DNA of 48,338 bases from Thermoplasmata archaeon (GCA_030041075.1 JASHOP010000031.1:1-48338); one strand, 5' to 3'. Shown: positions 36,127 through 47,801, counted from the stretch's first letter. Numbers and translations are program-made. The notes: a model not told the origin generated them from the sequence alone.

Positions 36127-36582
36127 TCACCGGCGAACGACGAACTGCACCTCGGTGCGCGCCCACGCCCGGGCGTCGCGCCAGGGGCTGCCGGCGTAGA
36201 CCTCTCGGCTCGAGCCCACGGAGCGGATCGTGCCGTCCCGGCGCTGGCCGCGGAGCCAGTCGCGGAGGCCGTGGTAGACGACGCGAGGCGACACGACCTC
36301 CGGGTCGAACACGACGCGCGCGACCCTCGCGGCCGGTAGCGTCTTCGTCCGGACCCCCGACGACCCTCGGGCGGGCCCGCGGAGCTCGATCGCCACCTCC
36401 CAGCTACCCCCGCCCGGCCCTCCGAGGATCCAGCGCCCGGTCCGGACGCCGTGCTCCCTCGTCCAGCGGGCGATCCGCTCGAACTGGGCCCGGACCCTCC
36501 TCTCGCTCCAGGGCCCCTTCCAAGCGATCGCGGCGACCCTCAACCTCGGGCTGTTCCCCCAGGCAAAATCGACCGCCCGCAC
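36127..36582 (-). CDS. GyrI-like/effector-binding domain protein
   Basis: AIAWKGPWSERRVRAQFERIARWTREHGVRTGRWILGGPGGGSWEVAIELRGPA...VRTKTLPAARVARVVFDPEVVSPRVVYHGLRDWL. Confidence 0.6.
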   Translation of the reverse strand: MRAVDFAWGNSPRLRVAAIAWKGPWSERRVRAQFERIARWTREHGVRTGRWILGGPGGGSWEVAIELRGPARGSSGVRTKTLPAARVARVVFDPEVVSPRVVYHGLRDWLRGQRRDGTIRSVGSSREVYAGSPWRDARAWARTEVQFVVRR

Positions 36583-36641
36583 GGCCCCAGCCCGAGAGCC
36601 GCGGGGGGTTTAAACCCGCCCGCGCGGAGCGGCTCCGCGGG

Positions 36642-37655
36642 TCAGGAGCGACCCGGACCCGCGGGGGCGGACGCCGAACGATCGACCGGGGAGGCACGGC
36701 CGCCAGTCCCGACCTGCGGGAGGGGGACGAGGTGCGTGACGAACCCGCCGTAGTACGGCACGCGCCGGGTGATCACCCGGCGGAACGCGTCGCGCAGGCC
36801 CTCGTCGTCGAGACCGCGCGTAGGGACGAGATCGTCATCGCGGTTCAGGCAGCCCTTCAGCTCGCCACGGTGGGTGACGCGGATCCGGTGGCAGTTCGAG
36901 CAGAACTCGGGGTTGTCGACCGGGTCGACCAGCTCGACCTCGGCTCGGTCGAACCGGTACACGCGGCGGTGATGCATCTCCCGGACCCGGACCCGCGACG
37001 CGTTCTCCTCCAGCCAGCGGCGGACGGATCCGATGTCGACCGCCCAGTCGCGCCGGGGGACCAGCTCGGGCATGAACTGGATCAGCTGGAGCTTCAGCCC
37101 TTCCGTCCCCCCCACGTAGTCGATCAGCGCGGGGAGGTTATCGAGGGTCGGCCGGAAGACGACCATGTTGACCTTGACCGGGGTGAGCCCGGCGCGAAGC
37201 GCGGCCCGGATCCCTCGGAGGACCGGCGCCAGCGCCCCGCCGCGGATCGACCGGAACTGCTCGGGGTCGATCGAGTCCATCGAGACGTTCACGCGCTTGA
37301 GGCCCGCGTCGCGAAGGGGCTCGGCTCGCGCCGCGAGCATCGAGCCGTTCGTCGTCAGCGACACGTCCGGTATCCGCGGGACCGTCGCGGAGACCAGCGA
37401 CTCCAGATCCTGCCGGACGAGGGGTTCTCCACCGGTGAACTTGACGGAGCGGATCCCGAACTCTCGCGCGACCGCGGCAAGCCGTTCGACCTCCGCGATC
37501 GTGATCTCTTCCTCGTGGCGTGCCCGCGGCCGGGCGACCGGACCGAGCCCTTCGTCGTGGCAGTAGACGCACCCGAAGTTGCAGCGCTTCGTAACGCTGA
37601 CGCGAAGGTCGGTCACCCCACGCCCGTACGCATCCGTCAGCACCGGCGGCCGCAA
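36642..37655 (-). CDS. moaA: GTP 3',8-cyclase (molybdenum cofactor biosynthesis)
   Basis: VTDLRVSVTKRCNFGCVYCHDEG (radical SAM CxxxCxxC), KFTGGEPLVRQDLE, second cluster EFCSNCHRIRVTHRGELKGCLN. Confidence 0.94.
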   Translation of the reverse strand: MRPPVLTDAYGRGVTDLRVSVTKRCNFGCVYCHDEGLGPVARPRARHEEEITIAEVERLAAVAREFGIRSVKFTGGEPLVRQDLESLVSATVPRIPDVSLTTNGSMLAARAEPLRDAGLKRVNVSMDSIDPEQFRSIRGGALAPVLRGIRAALRAGLTPVKVNMVVFRPTLDNLPALIDYVGGTEGLKLQLIQFMPELVPRRDWAVDIGSVRRWLEENASRVRVREMHHRRVYRFDRAEVELVDPVDNPEFCSNCHRIRVTHRGELKGCLNRDDDLVPTRGLDDEGLRDAFRRVITRRVPYYGGFVTHLVPLPQVGTGGRASPVDRSASAPAGPGRS

Positions 37656-37890
37656 CTCCGCCCGGGATAATAGAGGATACGGAGGCGGGACGCCGCACCG
37701 AACCCGGGACTCGCTCCTCCGGACCGTCCCCGCGACCTCGGCGGGGTGGACCCCCGGCGCGGGCGCCGTCCTTCCGTACCCGCGGCCCGCGGGTGACGCT
37801 CGGGTCGCGACGCACGGCGCGAGGGGAGCGGTTCCGTTCCTCCGGGGAGTTCGCGCGGACTCCCCACCCGCCCCGTCGGGCGGGTCCCGG

Positions 37891-38370
37891 CTAGAGGGAT
37901 GCGCCGCAGCTGGGGCACCGACCGTTGACCTCGTTGCCCAGCTGGCCGCAGTAGCGGCACCGTATCTTCACCACCTCGCGCTCGACGGTCCGGACGATCG
38001 TCGGAGCGGCGGGGTAGGCCGGAGGGAGCTCGCGCCGGGCCTCCGCGATCGCGTTCGCCCAGCCGTCCGGTTCGAGAACGTCGAACGCGGGCCGCCCGCG
38101 GGGCAGCTCGACCACGAGCCGGGGACGACCGAGCCGGCCCCGTCGGACGGAGATGTTCTGGAGATCGTGGAGGCTCACGTCGAGCAGGGTGCGCGCCTCG
38201 CGCCCCCCCACGAGGTCCCGGACCACCCCCCGGGAGACGTGCGACTCGAAGACGAGCCGCTGGTTCGTCAGGTACAGCACGCCCGGGCCCCGACCCGTCG
38301 ACGACTCGCGCGACGCCTCCTCCACCGCGTAGGCGCTCCGCAGGATGCTCTCGGCCGGACGCAGCAGCAT
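37891..38370 (-). CDS. PH/GRAM-like domain protein with C-terminal zinc ribbon
   Basis: GVLYLTNQRLVFESHVSRGVVRDLVGGREARTLLDVSLHDLQNISVRRG...IRCRYCGQLGNEVNGRCPSCGASL. Confidence 0.75.
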   Translation of the reverse strand: MLLRPAESILRSAYAVEEASRESSTGRGPGVLYLTNQRLVFESHVSRGVVRDLVGGREARTLLDVSLHDLQNISVRRGRLGRPRLVVELPRGRPAFDVLEPDGWANAIAEARRELPPAYPAAPTIVRTVEREVVKIRCRYCGQLGNEVNGRCPSCGASL

Positions 38371-38453
38371 GCGAGCTCAGCCCGGCGGCGGTCTCCCGTC
38401 GGGCGTCCGAGGCGAAGGCCGGCGCTGCGCGGGACCCGGCACGGCCGACCGCC

Positions 38454-40193
<1,740 letters not shown>

Positions 40194-40548
40194 GGTGACC
40201 TCGGGTGCGCGAGAGGAGTCGGGCCATATAGCTCTCCCAGCGAGCGCGACGTACGGCGGAGGTTCGTCCGGCCGATCGCCGGAGGAGAGCTCGGCCGACG
40301 ATCGCCCCCGCTCCGTTCCATGCCATCGGAAGGACGATCGGACGCGAAGGGCGACACCCCCGCGCGGGACCGCCCGGTCGCGCCGGGGGCCGAGGATCGA
40401 CGGCCGGCCAGCGATCCGAGCGGGACCGGAACCGGTCCGCTCTTTGTCCGCCGCACTCCTCCGTTAGATATCGACGCGGACCACCCCCCTGTTTCCACTC
40501 GAACTCGGGGTTTATGTATGACATGCGTCTGACAACTTCCGACTGACC

Positions 40549-40716
40549 GTGTCGGACGCCCCTGGGCGACCCGTGTTCTTGGCCGCGATCCCCCTCGATG
40601 CCGATTTCCGCCGCGAGGTGCCCACCCCCCTCGCGGCCCTTCCCTCTCTCGCCCGACCCACCGCCGCGCCGTCGTTTCCGATGCCGGTCGGCCGGTGGCC
40701 GTGGAGCCCGCCATGA
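40549..40716 (+). CDS. Hypothetical small protein (55 aa)
   Basis: GTG start MSDAPGRPVFLAAIPLDADFRREVPTPLAALPSLARPTAAPSFPMPVGRWPWSPP*; TATA-like tttatgta ~38 nt upstream; ATGA overlap with the next ORF. Confidence 0.4.
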   Translation: MSDAPGRPVFLAAIPLDADFRREVPTPLAALPSLARPTAAPSFPMPVGRWPWSPP

Positions 40717-40919
40717 GAGGCTCGGCCATCGGTGGTCCGAAGATCGACGCCCGTCCCTCTCCGCCCGTCAGCCTCGGGATCGGTCAGCCCCGGGGCTACG
40801 GTGCCCCTCCGCGACTCTCCCCGGAGGCCGCAGCCGCCTTCGCGACGTACGTCGACACCGCCCGGGCCCGAGCGGCGGTGGAGGGTCGGACTCTCGTCTA
40901 CACCGTGCGCTGGAGCTAA
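40713..40919 (+). CDS. Hypothetical small protein (68 aa), coupled to the upstream microORF
   Basis: MRGSAIGGPKIDARPSPPVSLGIGQPRGYGAPPRLSPEAAAAFATYVDTARARAAVEGRTLVYTVRWS*; ATG overlaps the TGA of the upstream ORF. Confidence 0.45.
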   Translation: MRGSAIGGPKIDARPSPPVSLGIGQPRGYGAPPRLSPEAAAAFATYVDTARARAAVEGRTLVYTVRWS

Positions 40920-40960
40920 CGCCCTCCGCCCGACCTCTCGGGCTCCGGCGCCTCCGACCG

Positions 40961-41449
40961 TTACGTCGTAGGCGGTCGCCGGGGGTACTGGGCCTCTAAG
41001 ACCGCCTTCTTGGAGAGTTGGTCGGCGCGTTGGTTCTGGTCGCGAGGAATCCAGACGAAGTCGACCCGGTGGAACCCGGCGGACAGCTGGCGGAGCCGGT
41101 CGTGAAACGCCCGGAGGTGCTCGGCGCGGACCCGATACTCGCCCGTCATCTGCCGGATCACGAGCTGGCTGTCGCCGCGAACGGTCACGCCGCCGCGATA
41201 TCCCCGTCCGGTGAGCCACTCTAGCGCGCGTACCGCTCCCGCGTACTCCGCGACGTTGTTGGTCGCGTGGCGGTCGAACGCGGACACGGCGAGTCCGTAG
41301 CCTTCGTGATCAAGGCCGGGTCCGGTTATCGTGTAGCCGAACCCCGCGATCGAGCCTCGACCGGTGCGCTCGCACGCGCCGTCGAAGTGGACCTCCACCG
41401 GCCCTACCTCCCGCGCGACGTCCCCCGGCGGGATCGCCCGACGGTCCAC
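40961..41449 (-). CDS. rnhA: Ribonuclease HI family protein
   Basis: VEVHFDGACERTGRGSIAGFGYTI...ATNNVAEYAGAVRALEWLTGRGYRGGVTVRGDSQLVIRQMTGEYRV...FVWIPRDQNQRADQLSKKAV: D-E-D-D catalytic pattern. Confidence 0.92.
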   Translation of the reverse strand: MDRRAIPPGDVAREVGPVEVHFDGACERTGRGSIAGFGYTITGPGLDHEGYGLAVSAFDRHATNNVAEYAGAVRALEWLTGRGYRGGVTVRGDSQLVIRQMTGEYRVRAEHLRAFHDRLRQLSAGFHRVDFVWIPRDQNQRADQLSKKAVLEAQYPRRPPTT

Positions 41450-41455
41450 CCGGGC

Positions 41456-41965
41456 TCACCCGCTCCAAGCTCGGCTTCCCCGCGGGGACGGGACGGGCAC
41501 CCCGGCCAGGACCGAGCAGCTGCAGAACGCCTCCGGGCGCGCGCACCGCGGGCACGTGGCCCGGTCGAGGACGAGGCCGAGGGGCCGCCCGCAGCTACGG
41601 CAGTCCCGCGCCCGGGCGCACCGCGGACACTGGGCCAGCTCGGCCGGGATGTACGTTCGGCAGTGGCGACACGCCGCCGCGTCCTTCGGATCGTAACGTC
41701 GGGCGGGGGTCGGGGCGGTGCGCGGCGGAGGCGACCGTCCCACCCTCTCGTCCGGGTTGCCGAACGCTCCCAGCACGGTGGTCTTGCGGGGGTCGGGAGC
41801 GACGGCGGCGAGCAGCACCACGACCAGACCCACGGGGGCCACCAGGACTCCGACCTCCTGCTCGAGGTCGAACGTCTCCGCCCCCCCGACCACGATCGGG
41901 AACGATGCGAGGGCGAATCCGGCCAGAATGACGCCGACGCCGAGGTACGCGAGCGACCGGTTCAT
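41456..41965 (-). CDS. 2-TM membrane protein with multiple zinc ribbons
   Basis: MNRSLAYLGVGVILAGFALASFPIVV...CRHCRTYIPAELAQCPRCARARDCRSCGRPLGLVLDRATCPRCARPEAFCSCS. Confidence 0.7.
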   Translation of the reverse strand: MNRSLAYLGVGVILAGFALASFPIVVGGAETFDLEQEVGVLVAPVGLVVVLLAAVAPDPRKTTVLGAFGNPDERVGRSPPPRTAPTPARRYDPKDAAACRHCRTYIPAELAQCPRCARARDCRSCGRPLGLVLDRATCPRCARPEAFCSCSVLAGVPVPSPRGSRAWSG

Positions 41966-42083
41966 CCTGCTCGACGGGGGCTCGATCCCCGCCTGCGCGC
42001 TCCTATCCGACTCCTTCCTGATAAAGCGAAGGGGAGGTCGGGCGCCCCGCGCGACTTTTAGCCACCCGAGCCCGTCGCCGGCC

Positions 42084-42554
42084 ATGCCGAATCCCACCGC
42101 CTCGATGCGGACCACGCTGGGGGACGTGCGCATCGAACTCTATCGCGACCGCGCCCCCCGGACCACCGAGAACTTCGTGAAGCTGAACCGCCAGGGGTTC
42201 TACACGGGGCTCACGTTCCATCGCGTGATCCCGGGCTTCATGGTCCAGACCGGGTGCCCGAAGGGCGACGGGACCGGCGGTCCCGGCTACACGATCCCGG
42301 ACGAGTTCGGTGCCGGACTCCGCCACGACTCCCCGGGCGTCCTTTCGATGGCGAACGCGGGTCCGAACACGGGAGGGAGCCAGTTCTTCATCACCCTCGC
42401 TCCGACCCCCTGGCTCGACGGCAAGCACGCCGTCTTCGGACACGTGCGGGGCGGCCAGGACGTCGTGGAGAAGATCGCCACGGTCCCTCGCGATGCGAAC
42501 GACCGGCCGAAGACCGCGGTGCGCATCGTGGAGTTGACGCTCTCCGGTGCGTGA
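42084..42554 (+). CDS. Cyclophilin-type peptidyl-prolyl cis-trans isomerase
   Basis: LYRDRAPRTTENFVKLNRQGFYTGLTFHRVIPGFMVQTGCPKGDGTGGPGYTIPDEF...LSMANAGPNTGGSQFFITLAPTPWLDGKHAVFGHV. Confidence 0.96.
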   Translation: MPNPTASMRTTLGDVRIELYRDRAPRTTENFVKLNRQGFYTGLTFHRVIPGFMVQTGCPKGDGTGGPGYTIPDEFGAGLRHDSPGVLSMANAGPNTGGSQFFITLAPTPWLDGKHAVFGHVRGGQDVVEKIATVPRDANDRPKTAVRIVELTLSGA

Positions 42555-42751
42555 TCGCCGCCCAGACTCTCGCTCCGCAACGCTCACGGCAACCTCCGGC
42601 GAACGGCGCGCCGGGATCGGGACCGAGCCGCGCGCCCGAACCTCGAGCGCTCTGAGCCGACGGGGCCGGATCGGACCGACCCGTTCAAGCGCCGGAATGC
42701 GCGAGGTCGTGGTTGGGCCGCGGGCCGGCCGAGCCGAACAGTGACCCGACG

Positions 42752-43279
42752 ATGCCGGAGCTCGGTCCGTACGAGATCGCCGATCTGGTCGGCGACGCCC
42801 GGGAACGGGCGATCCCGATCCTCAAGGAGTCGTTCGAAGGGATCTATCGCTGGCATGCCAAGCGAACGCTCCGGGAGATCGACCTCGTCCGGGCAGTGAC
42901 CCTCGGAGGGACAGTCGTGGGCGCGGCCCTGCTGGAGCGCCTCGTTCCCGAGGTGGGGTACGTCTACTACATCTTCGTCGGCGCGGCCAACCGACGCCGG
43001 GGGATCGGGGGCCGGCTGCTCGACGACGCCATCGCCCGATTCCGGTCGCAGGGAGCGCGCGTGGTCTTCGCCGCGGCCGAGGAGGAGAACGTCCGGTCCC
43101 GGGCCCTGTTCCGGTCGCGCGGGTTCCGGGAGGTCGAGCGCAAGGAGCGGGGGTGGCAGGAAGGAGGCCTGGGGGCTTGGGGGCTTCGGACCCGGATGCG
43201 CTTGGTCTCCGGCGAGGTCCTGATGGGCGTGCGACTCGACGCGTTGACGCCACCCGAGGCGGAGCGGCCATCCTCCTGA
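42752..43279 (+). CDS. GNAT family N-acetyltransferase
   Basis: EVGYVYYIFVGAANRRRGIGGRLLDDAIARFRSQGARVVFAAAEEENVRSRALFRSRGFREVERK. Confidence 0.88.
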   Translation: MPELGPYEIADLVGDARERAIPILKESFEGIYRWHAKRTLREIDLVRAVTLGGTVVGAALLERLVPEVGYVYYIFVGAANRRRGIGGRLLDDAIARFRSQGARVVFAAAEEENVRSRALFRSRGFREVERKERGWQEGGLGAWGLRTRMRLVSGEVLMGVRLDALTPPEAERPSS

Positions 43280-43376
43280 TTCGGCAAGGCGTCCGGTGGG
43301 ACTATCGGGGCTCGCTCGCCGCCCTCCGAGGTTCGCGCAACGGTTAAGGGACGACCGACCCGTTCATCGTTGGCCG

Positions 43377-44378
43377 ATGGACGCGACGCGCTACGTCGTT
43401 CGTCCGCGCTCGACGACCGACGCGTTGGCCGAGAGCCGTCTCCGTAACCGAGTCCACCCGGACGACCCGATCAGCGTGGAGCAGATCGCCCGCAACGACC
43501 GCTTCCTCGAAGCGCCACGGATCTTCCGGCATTCGCTGGCCGCCGAGGAGCGCCGCTCCGGCGAACTGGTCGCCACGGGCTCCCTATACAACTCTCCGTG
43601 GGCGTTCGATCCCGATCGCTACCAGATCGGGGTGCTCGTGGATCCGGCTCACCAGGGCGGGGGAATCGGCCGCCACCTTTACCTCGCGTTGGAGGCGGTC
43701 GCGGCCGCACGCCACGGCACCACCCTCTGGTCGCGGGTGCGAACGGACGAGCCGAGGAGCGTTCGGTTCTTCGAACGCGCCGGCTTCGTGGAACGACGAC
43801 GCACGTGGGACTCCCGCCTCGATCTGGCGAAACCGGTTCCGGTCGCCCCCGCTCGGATCCGCAGCGACGGGACGACGGAGGGCGTCGTGTTCACGACCCT
43901 GTCGGAGGAGGGCGCGAGCCGCCCCGAGGTCCTGCACCGCCTCCACCGGCTCGAGTCCGAGTCGGCAACGGACGATCCCCGGATGGCCCCGACCACTCCG
44001 ATCTCGTTCGAGCAGTTCCTCGAGATCACCGTCCGCAAGCCGGAGTTCCTGCCGGAGGGGATCTTCCTGGCGCGGGTCGGCGAGGAGTACGTCGCACTGA
44101 CCGCGCTCTCCCGGGTCCTGAGCGAACCGGATACCCTCCACGTCGATTACACCGGTACCTTGCGGCCCCACCGGGGCCGTGGCCTCGGGACCGAGCTCAA
44201 ACGTCGCTCGGTGGAGTACGCCCGGGCCGCCGGCTACCGCTTCCTGCGGACGGAGAACGACTCGATGAACCGTCCGATCTGGGCGATCAACGAGAGGTTG
44301 GGTTTTCGTCCGGAACGGACCTACATCCACGGAGCGAAGGACCTGGGGGGCCCGGGCGGGGGACCCTCGTCTGCGTAG
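43377..44378 (+). CDS. Tandem-domain GNAT family acetyltransferase
   Basis: Two acetyl-CoA binding segments: IGVLVDPAHQGGGIGRHLYLALE...RSVRFFERAGFVERRR and VDYTGTLRPHRGRGLGTELKRRSVEYARAAGYRFLRTENDSMNRPIWAINERLGFR. Confidence 0.88.
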   Translation: MDATRYVVRPRSTTDALAESRLRNRVHPDDPISVEQIARNDRFLEAPRIFRHSLAAEERRSGELVATGSLYNSPWAFDPDRYQIGVLVDPAHQGGGIGRHLYLALEAVAAARHGTTLWSRVRTDEPRSVRFFERAGFVERRRTWDSRLDLAKPVPVAPARIRSDGTTEGVVFTTLSEEGASRPEVLHRLHRLESESATDDPRMAPTTPISFEQFLEITVRKPEFLPEGIFLARVGEEYVALTALSRVLSEPDTLHVDYTGTLRPHRGRGLGTELKRRSVEYARAAGYRFLRTENDSMNRPIWAINERLGFRPERTYIHGAKDLGGPGGGPSSA

Positions 44379-44502
44379 CGGCTCGCGCGCGCGCCGCACG
44401 GAAGGACCCATCGCTGCATCGGTCGGGGGCGTCGATACGCCTTCCGCTCCGGCTGTCCCCCCGGCACCGGAGGCTAAAGCTCAGGTCAGACTCCCCCCGC
44501 GC

Positions 44503-45159
44503 ATGCCCTTCGCGGACCCCGAGTTTCGGACCGACCTCGAGCGGATGCTGGCCTACCATAGCTGGGCCCGTAACAAGTACCTCGACCTCTTCGAGAAGTT
44601 GCCGTGGAGGGTGCTGACCCGAAAGCGGGGCGCCACCTTCGAGTCGATCCGCAACGTGCATCTGCACGTCATGGCGGCGTACGCTTCCTGGCTCGTCCCC
44701 TTTTTCGGTCAGAAGCGGCTACGGCCCCTGCTGAGACGGCTCGACGAAAAGCGGTGGGACCGCATCCGCTCCGTCGAGCAACTGCGCGCCATCGACCGTG
44801 AGGTGGATTCGGCCGCCCGGGCCGTCGCGCGACGGCTGGGGGCCGACGATTTCGACCGGAAGAAGACCGTCGGGCGGTTTCACGGCGTCAAGATGTTCGC
44901 CACGCCGAGGGAGGTCCTCTGGCACCTGGTGGAGGAGGACTTTCTGCATCACGGCGAGATCCTGTGCATGCTCTGGCAGGACGACATCGAGCCCCCGTAC
45001 ACGGGGGTGTGGTGGTTCGAGTACGATCACGATCCCGAGCGGCACAGGGACTCGTGGCATGCGCTTCCCGGCTTTCCCCGGCCCAGCGCGGGCGGATACG
45101 TTTCGGCCAAGAGCCGCCGGACCCGTTCGACGAGCCGGGGGGGCAAGCGGAAGCGGTAG
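44503..45159 (+). CDS. DinB-like superfamily protein
   Basis: MLAYHSWARNKYLDLFEKLPW...SIRNVHLHVMAAYASWLVPF...EVLWHLVEEDFLHHGEILCMLWQDDIEPP. Confidence 0.78.
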   Translation: MPFADPEFRTDLERMLAYHSWARNKYLDLFEKLPWRVLTRKRGATFESIRNVHLHVMAAYASWLVPFFGQKRLRPLLRRLDEKRWDRIRSVEQLRAIDREVDSAARAVARRLGADDFDRKKTVGRFHGVKMFATPREVLWHLVEEDFLHHGEILCMLWQDDIEPPYTGVWWFEYDHDPERHRDSWHALPGFPRPSAGGYVSAKSRRTRSTSRGGKRKR

Positions 45160-45285
45160 CGAGCCCCCGGGCGTCCGGACCCGCTACCGTCGACTACGGT
45201 GTGCGGGTTGGAGGATCGAAGGGCCACGCGCGTTCACCCCGGTACCCGGCCTACCCAGTCGTAGGGGCCGGATCGAGGAAAGAGC

Positions 45286-45359
45286 AGCCACTGGAGGGAC
45301 TTGAACCCCCGACCTGCTGATTACGAATCAGCCGCTCTGCCAGACTGAGCTACAGTGGC
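45286..45359 (-). tRNA. tRNA-Thr (CGT)
   Basis: Minus strand GCCACTGTAGCTCAGTCTGGCAGAGCGGCTGATTCGTAATCAGCAGGTCGGGGGTTCAAGTCCCTCCAGTGGCT; anticodon loop TTCGTAA. Confidence 0.94.
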
Positions 45360-45592
45360 GTCCGTCCGAGCGTCTGCCCGGTTTTTCATAAGCTTGGCTC
45401 ACGCCCCGGCCGAGAGAACCTCGGCCATCGCGAACTCGAATTTCCCGCTCGGCGCGCGCCCCGGATCCTCGACGGAAGTAGCCCGCGGTCTCGGGGACCG
45501 GCCCGCACCCGCCCGCCGGGAGATGTCGCTCGGGGCCCGATCCCGATCTCGGCGGCGCCGCCGACTTATACACCCGGCCGCTCCGAACCGGG

Positions 45593-46009
45593 ATGCCCGA
45601 GTCCGGCCCCCGCGCCAACGTCCTCCGGCTCCGGGTCGCGTTCGGCGAGACGGACGCGGCCGGCGTCGTGTTCTACCCGAACTTCCTGCGCTGGTTCGAC
45701 CAGGCGACGCACGAGCTGTTCCGGTCCCTCGACCTTCCGTTCAAGACCGTCCTCGCGGAATGGGGCGTCACGTTCCCCCTCGTCTCCGTCCATGCCGACT
45801 TCCGGGCGCCGCTCCGCTACGACGACTCGATCGAGGTCGGGTCGTCCCTCGGAGAGCTGACCCCCAAGACCCTCAAGGTGGTCCATCGCGTCTCCCGGTC
45901 GGGCGAGGAGATCTGCTCGGGGTGGGAGGTGCGCGGGTGCGTCGCCGTGGAGAACGGGTCGTTCGTCCCGCGGCCGATCCCGGAGGAGCTGCGTCGGAGG
46001 CTCGCGTGA
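45593..46009 (+). CDS. Hotdog-fold acyl-CoA thioesterase (YbgC/4-hydroxybenzoyl-CoA thioesterase-like)
   Basis: LRVAFGETDAAGVVFYPNFLRWFDQATHELFRSLDLPFKTVLAEWGVTFPLVSVHADFRAPLRYDDSIEV. Confidence 0.88.
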   Translation: MPESGPRANVLRLRVAFGETDAAGVVFYPNFLRWFDQATHELFRSLDLPFKTVLAEWGVTFPLVSVHADFRAPLRYDDSIEVGSSLGELTPKTLKVVHRVSRSGEEICSGWEVRGCVAVENGSFVPRPIPEELRRRLA

Positions 46010-46887
46010 GCCCGGACGGCCCCGAACCGGCGCGGCTCCGTTACCTCCTCCGCGGGGTACCACCCGGGCGGGCCGCGACCTGGCTTCTGTCGGACGGGAC
46101 CGCCTACTATGCGCCGGCAGACCCCCCGGCGTTCCCGATCGAGGAGCCGGAGGCGATGGTCGCGCTCTGGGACGCCCGCGCGTCCCTCTCGCTCGAGCCG
46201 GTCGGGGCGCCCTCGCGATTCCTCCCGCCGTTCCCCGTCCGGCGGATCTTCTGCCCGGCGGTGAACTTCCGCTCCCACCGGGACGAGTCGGGGATGCCGG
46301 TCCCGAGTGAGCCGTACTTCTTCCTCAAGTTCGCCAGCTCGGCGGTCCCGCACGGGAGCCGGGTCGTCGCCCCGTACCAGGTCGAGCAGCTCGACTACGA
46401 GGGGGAGGTCGGCTACGTGGTCGGGCGGTCCGGCCGCCACTGGGACGAGGTGGCCGCCCGGGCCGCGATCTTCGGCTACGTGCCGGTGGACGACCTCAGC
46501 CTCCGCGACTACCAGTTCCGCGAGCAGCCCCGGTTCGGGAAGAACTGGGTGATGGGCAAGGCGTTCGACGCCTCGCTCCCAATCGGCCCGTGGATCCTCC
46601 CGCGCGAGATCGCCCCCGAGGGCGAGATGACCGTGCGGACCCGGGTGAACGGGGAGCTCCGGCAGGACGGCAGCACGCGGGACATGATCTTCCGGCCCGA
46701 GCAGCTGATCGCCCGCCTGAGCGAGGTGAACACGCTCGGCCCGGGGGACCTCGTGCTCTCCGGGACCCCGTCGGGGGTCGCCGCCTATCGCGGCCAGCGG
46801 TTCCTGCGCGACGGCGACACCGTCGAGGTCGAGGTCGGGCCGGTCGGCACGCTCCGGCACGCCGTCGCCTTCGAGGCCCGGCCCTAG
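46006..46887 (+). CDS. Fumarylacetoacetate hydrolase family protein
   Basis: IFCPAVNFRSHRDESG...PYFFLKFASSAVPHGSRVVAPYQVEQLDYEGEVGYVVGR...FGYVPVDDLSLRDYQF...KAFDASLPIGPWILP...GDLVLSGTPSGVA; GTGA overlap with the thioesterase. Confidence 0.92.
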   Translation: MSPDGPEPARLRYLLRGVPPGRAATWLLSDGTAYYAPADPPAFPIEEPEAMVALWDARASLSLEPVGAPSRFLPPFPVRRIFCPAVNFRSHRDESGMPVPSEPYFFLKFASSAVPHGSRVVAPYQVEQLDYEGEVGYVVGRSGRHWDEVAARAAIFGYVPVDDLSLRDYQFREQPRFGKNWVMGKAFDASLPIGPWILPREIAPEGEMTVRTRVNGELRQDGSTRDMIFRPEQLIARLSEVNTLGPGDLVLSGTPSGVAAYRGQRFLRDGDTVEVEVGPVGTLRHAVAFEARP

Positions 46888-47795
46888 AAGACCGCGAGCG
46901 GGGTCACGGGGGAGGCCGTCCCTCCCCGGATGCGGAGCGGCGCGCAGACGAACAGGAACTCGTGGACGCCCTGCGCGGCGAGCTCGTCCGTCTTCAAGTT
47001 GTCGATGAGCCGGATCCCGCACTTCGTGATCAGGTACTGGTGGACGGGGAGCCGCACGCCGTCCCGCTCCGGCGGGCTCACCTCGGTCGACGGCGTGTCG
47101 GCCCCGGTCAGGGCCACGTCCCGGTCGCCGAGCCACTGGGCCAGGGCGTAGCCGATCCCGGGCGACCGCTCGTAGTACTCGTTGTACCGCTCCGGCTCGG
47201 ACCAGAGCCGGGAGACCCCGGTGTGGAACAGCACGGCGTCCCCGGGGCCGACGGCCAGGCGGTGCTCGGCGAGGAACCGCTCGGTCGCCGCGACGGAGAT
47301 CGGCGTCCCGGGAGCCATGCGCTCCGCGCCGTCGGTGGCGTCGACCAGGACCCCGCGCGTCACGATCGGCGGACCGGACTCGATCCCGAGCTTCTGCGAG
47401 CCCGTCGGCAGCGTGTTCTCGAACGCATCGACCCCGTTGTAGAGCTTGTTGTCGAACGCGATGTGGTTCAGCGCGTCGAGGTGCGTGCCGAGATGGTCCG
47501 TGGTCTCGAGGCGGCAGAGCGCCGCGCCGAACTTGTTGGCCGTCACCGGCCGGATCGGCGGGCGGTGGTCGTACACCCGCTGCGACGTGAGATAGTGGAA
47601 CGGTCCGTGCGTCGCGGTCCGTCCCGGCATCCCGAGGAAGATCGGATGGCCGAGCGGCAGCACCCGACCGGCCCTGACGAGCCGCACGGCGGCGAGGAGC
47701 TTCTCCGCGGTCAGGGTCGCCGCCGTGCCCAGGACGTCCCCGGCGCCCCACTTCGAGGGGAACCAGGGTTCGTCGGACTCGTACCACTCCGGCAT
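46884..47795 (-). CDS. Cyclase family protein (kynurenine formamidase-like fold)
   Basis: LGHPIFLGMPGRTATHGPFHYL...TTDHLGTHLDALNHIAFDNKLYNG...VGPGDAVLFHTGVSRLW...VALTGADTPSTEV; HxGTHxDxxxH metal motif. Confidence 0.88.
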   Translation of the reverse strand: MPEWYESDEPWFPSKWGAGDVLGTAATLTAEKLLAAVRLVRAGRVLPLGHPIFLGMPGRTATHGPFHYLTSQRVYDHRPPIRPVTANKFGAALCRLETTDHLGTHLDALNHIAFDNKLYNGVDAFENTLPTGSQKLGIESGPPIVTRGVLVDATDGAERMAPGTPISVAATERFLAEHRLAVGPGDAVLFHTGVSRLWSEPERYNEYYERSPGIGYALAQWLGDRDVALTGADTPSTEVSPPERDGVRLPVHQYLITKCGIRLIDNLKTDELAAQGVHEFLFVCAPLRIRGGTASPVTPLAVF

Positions 47796-47801
47796 GCGCC
47801 G

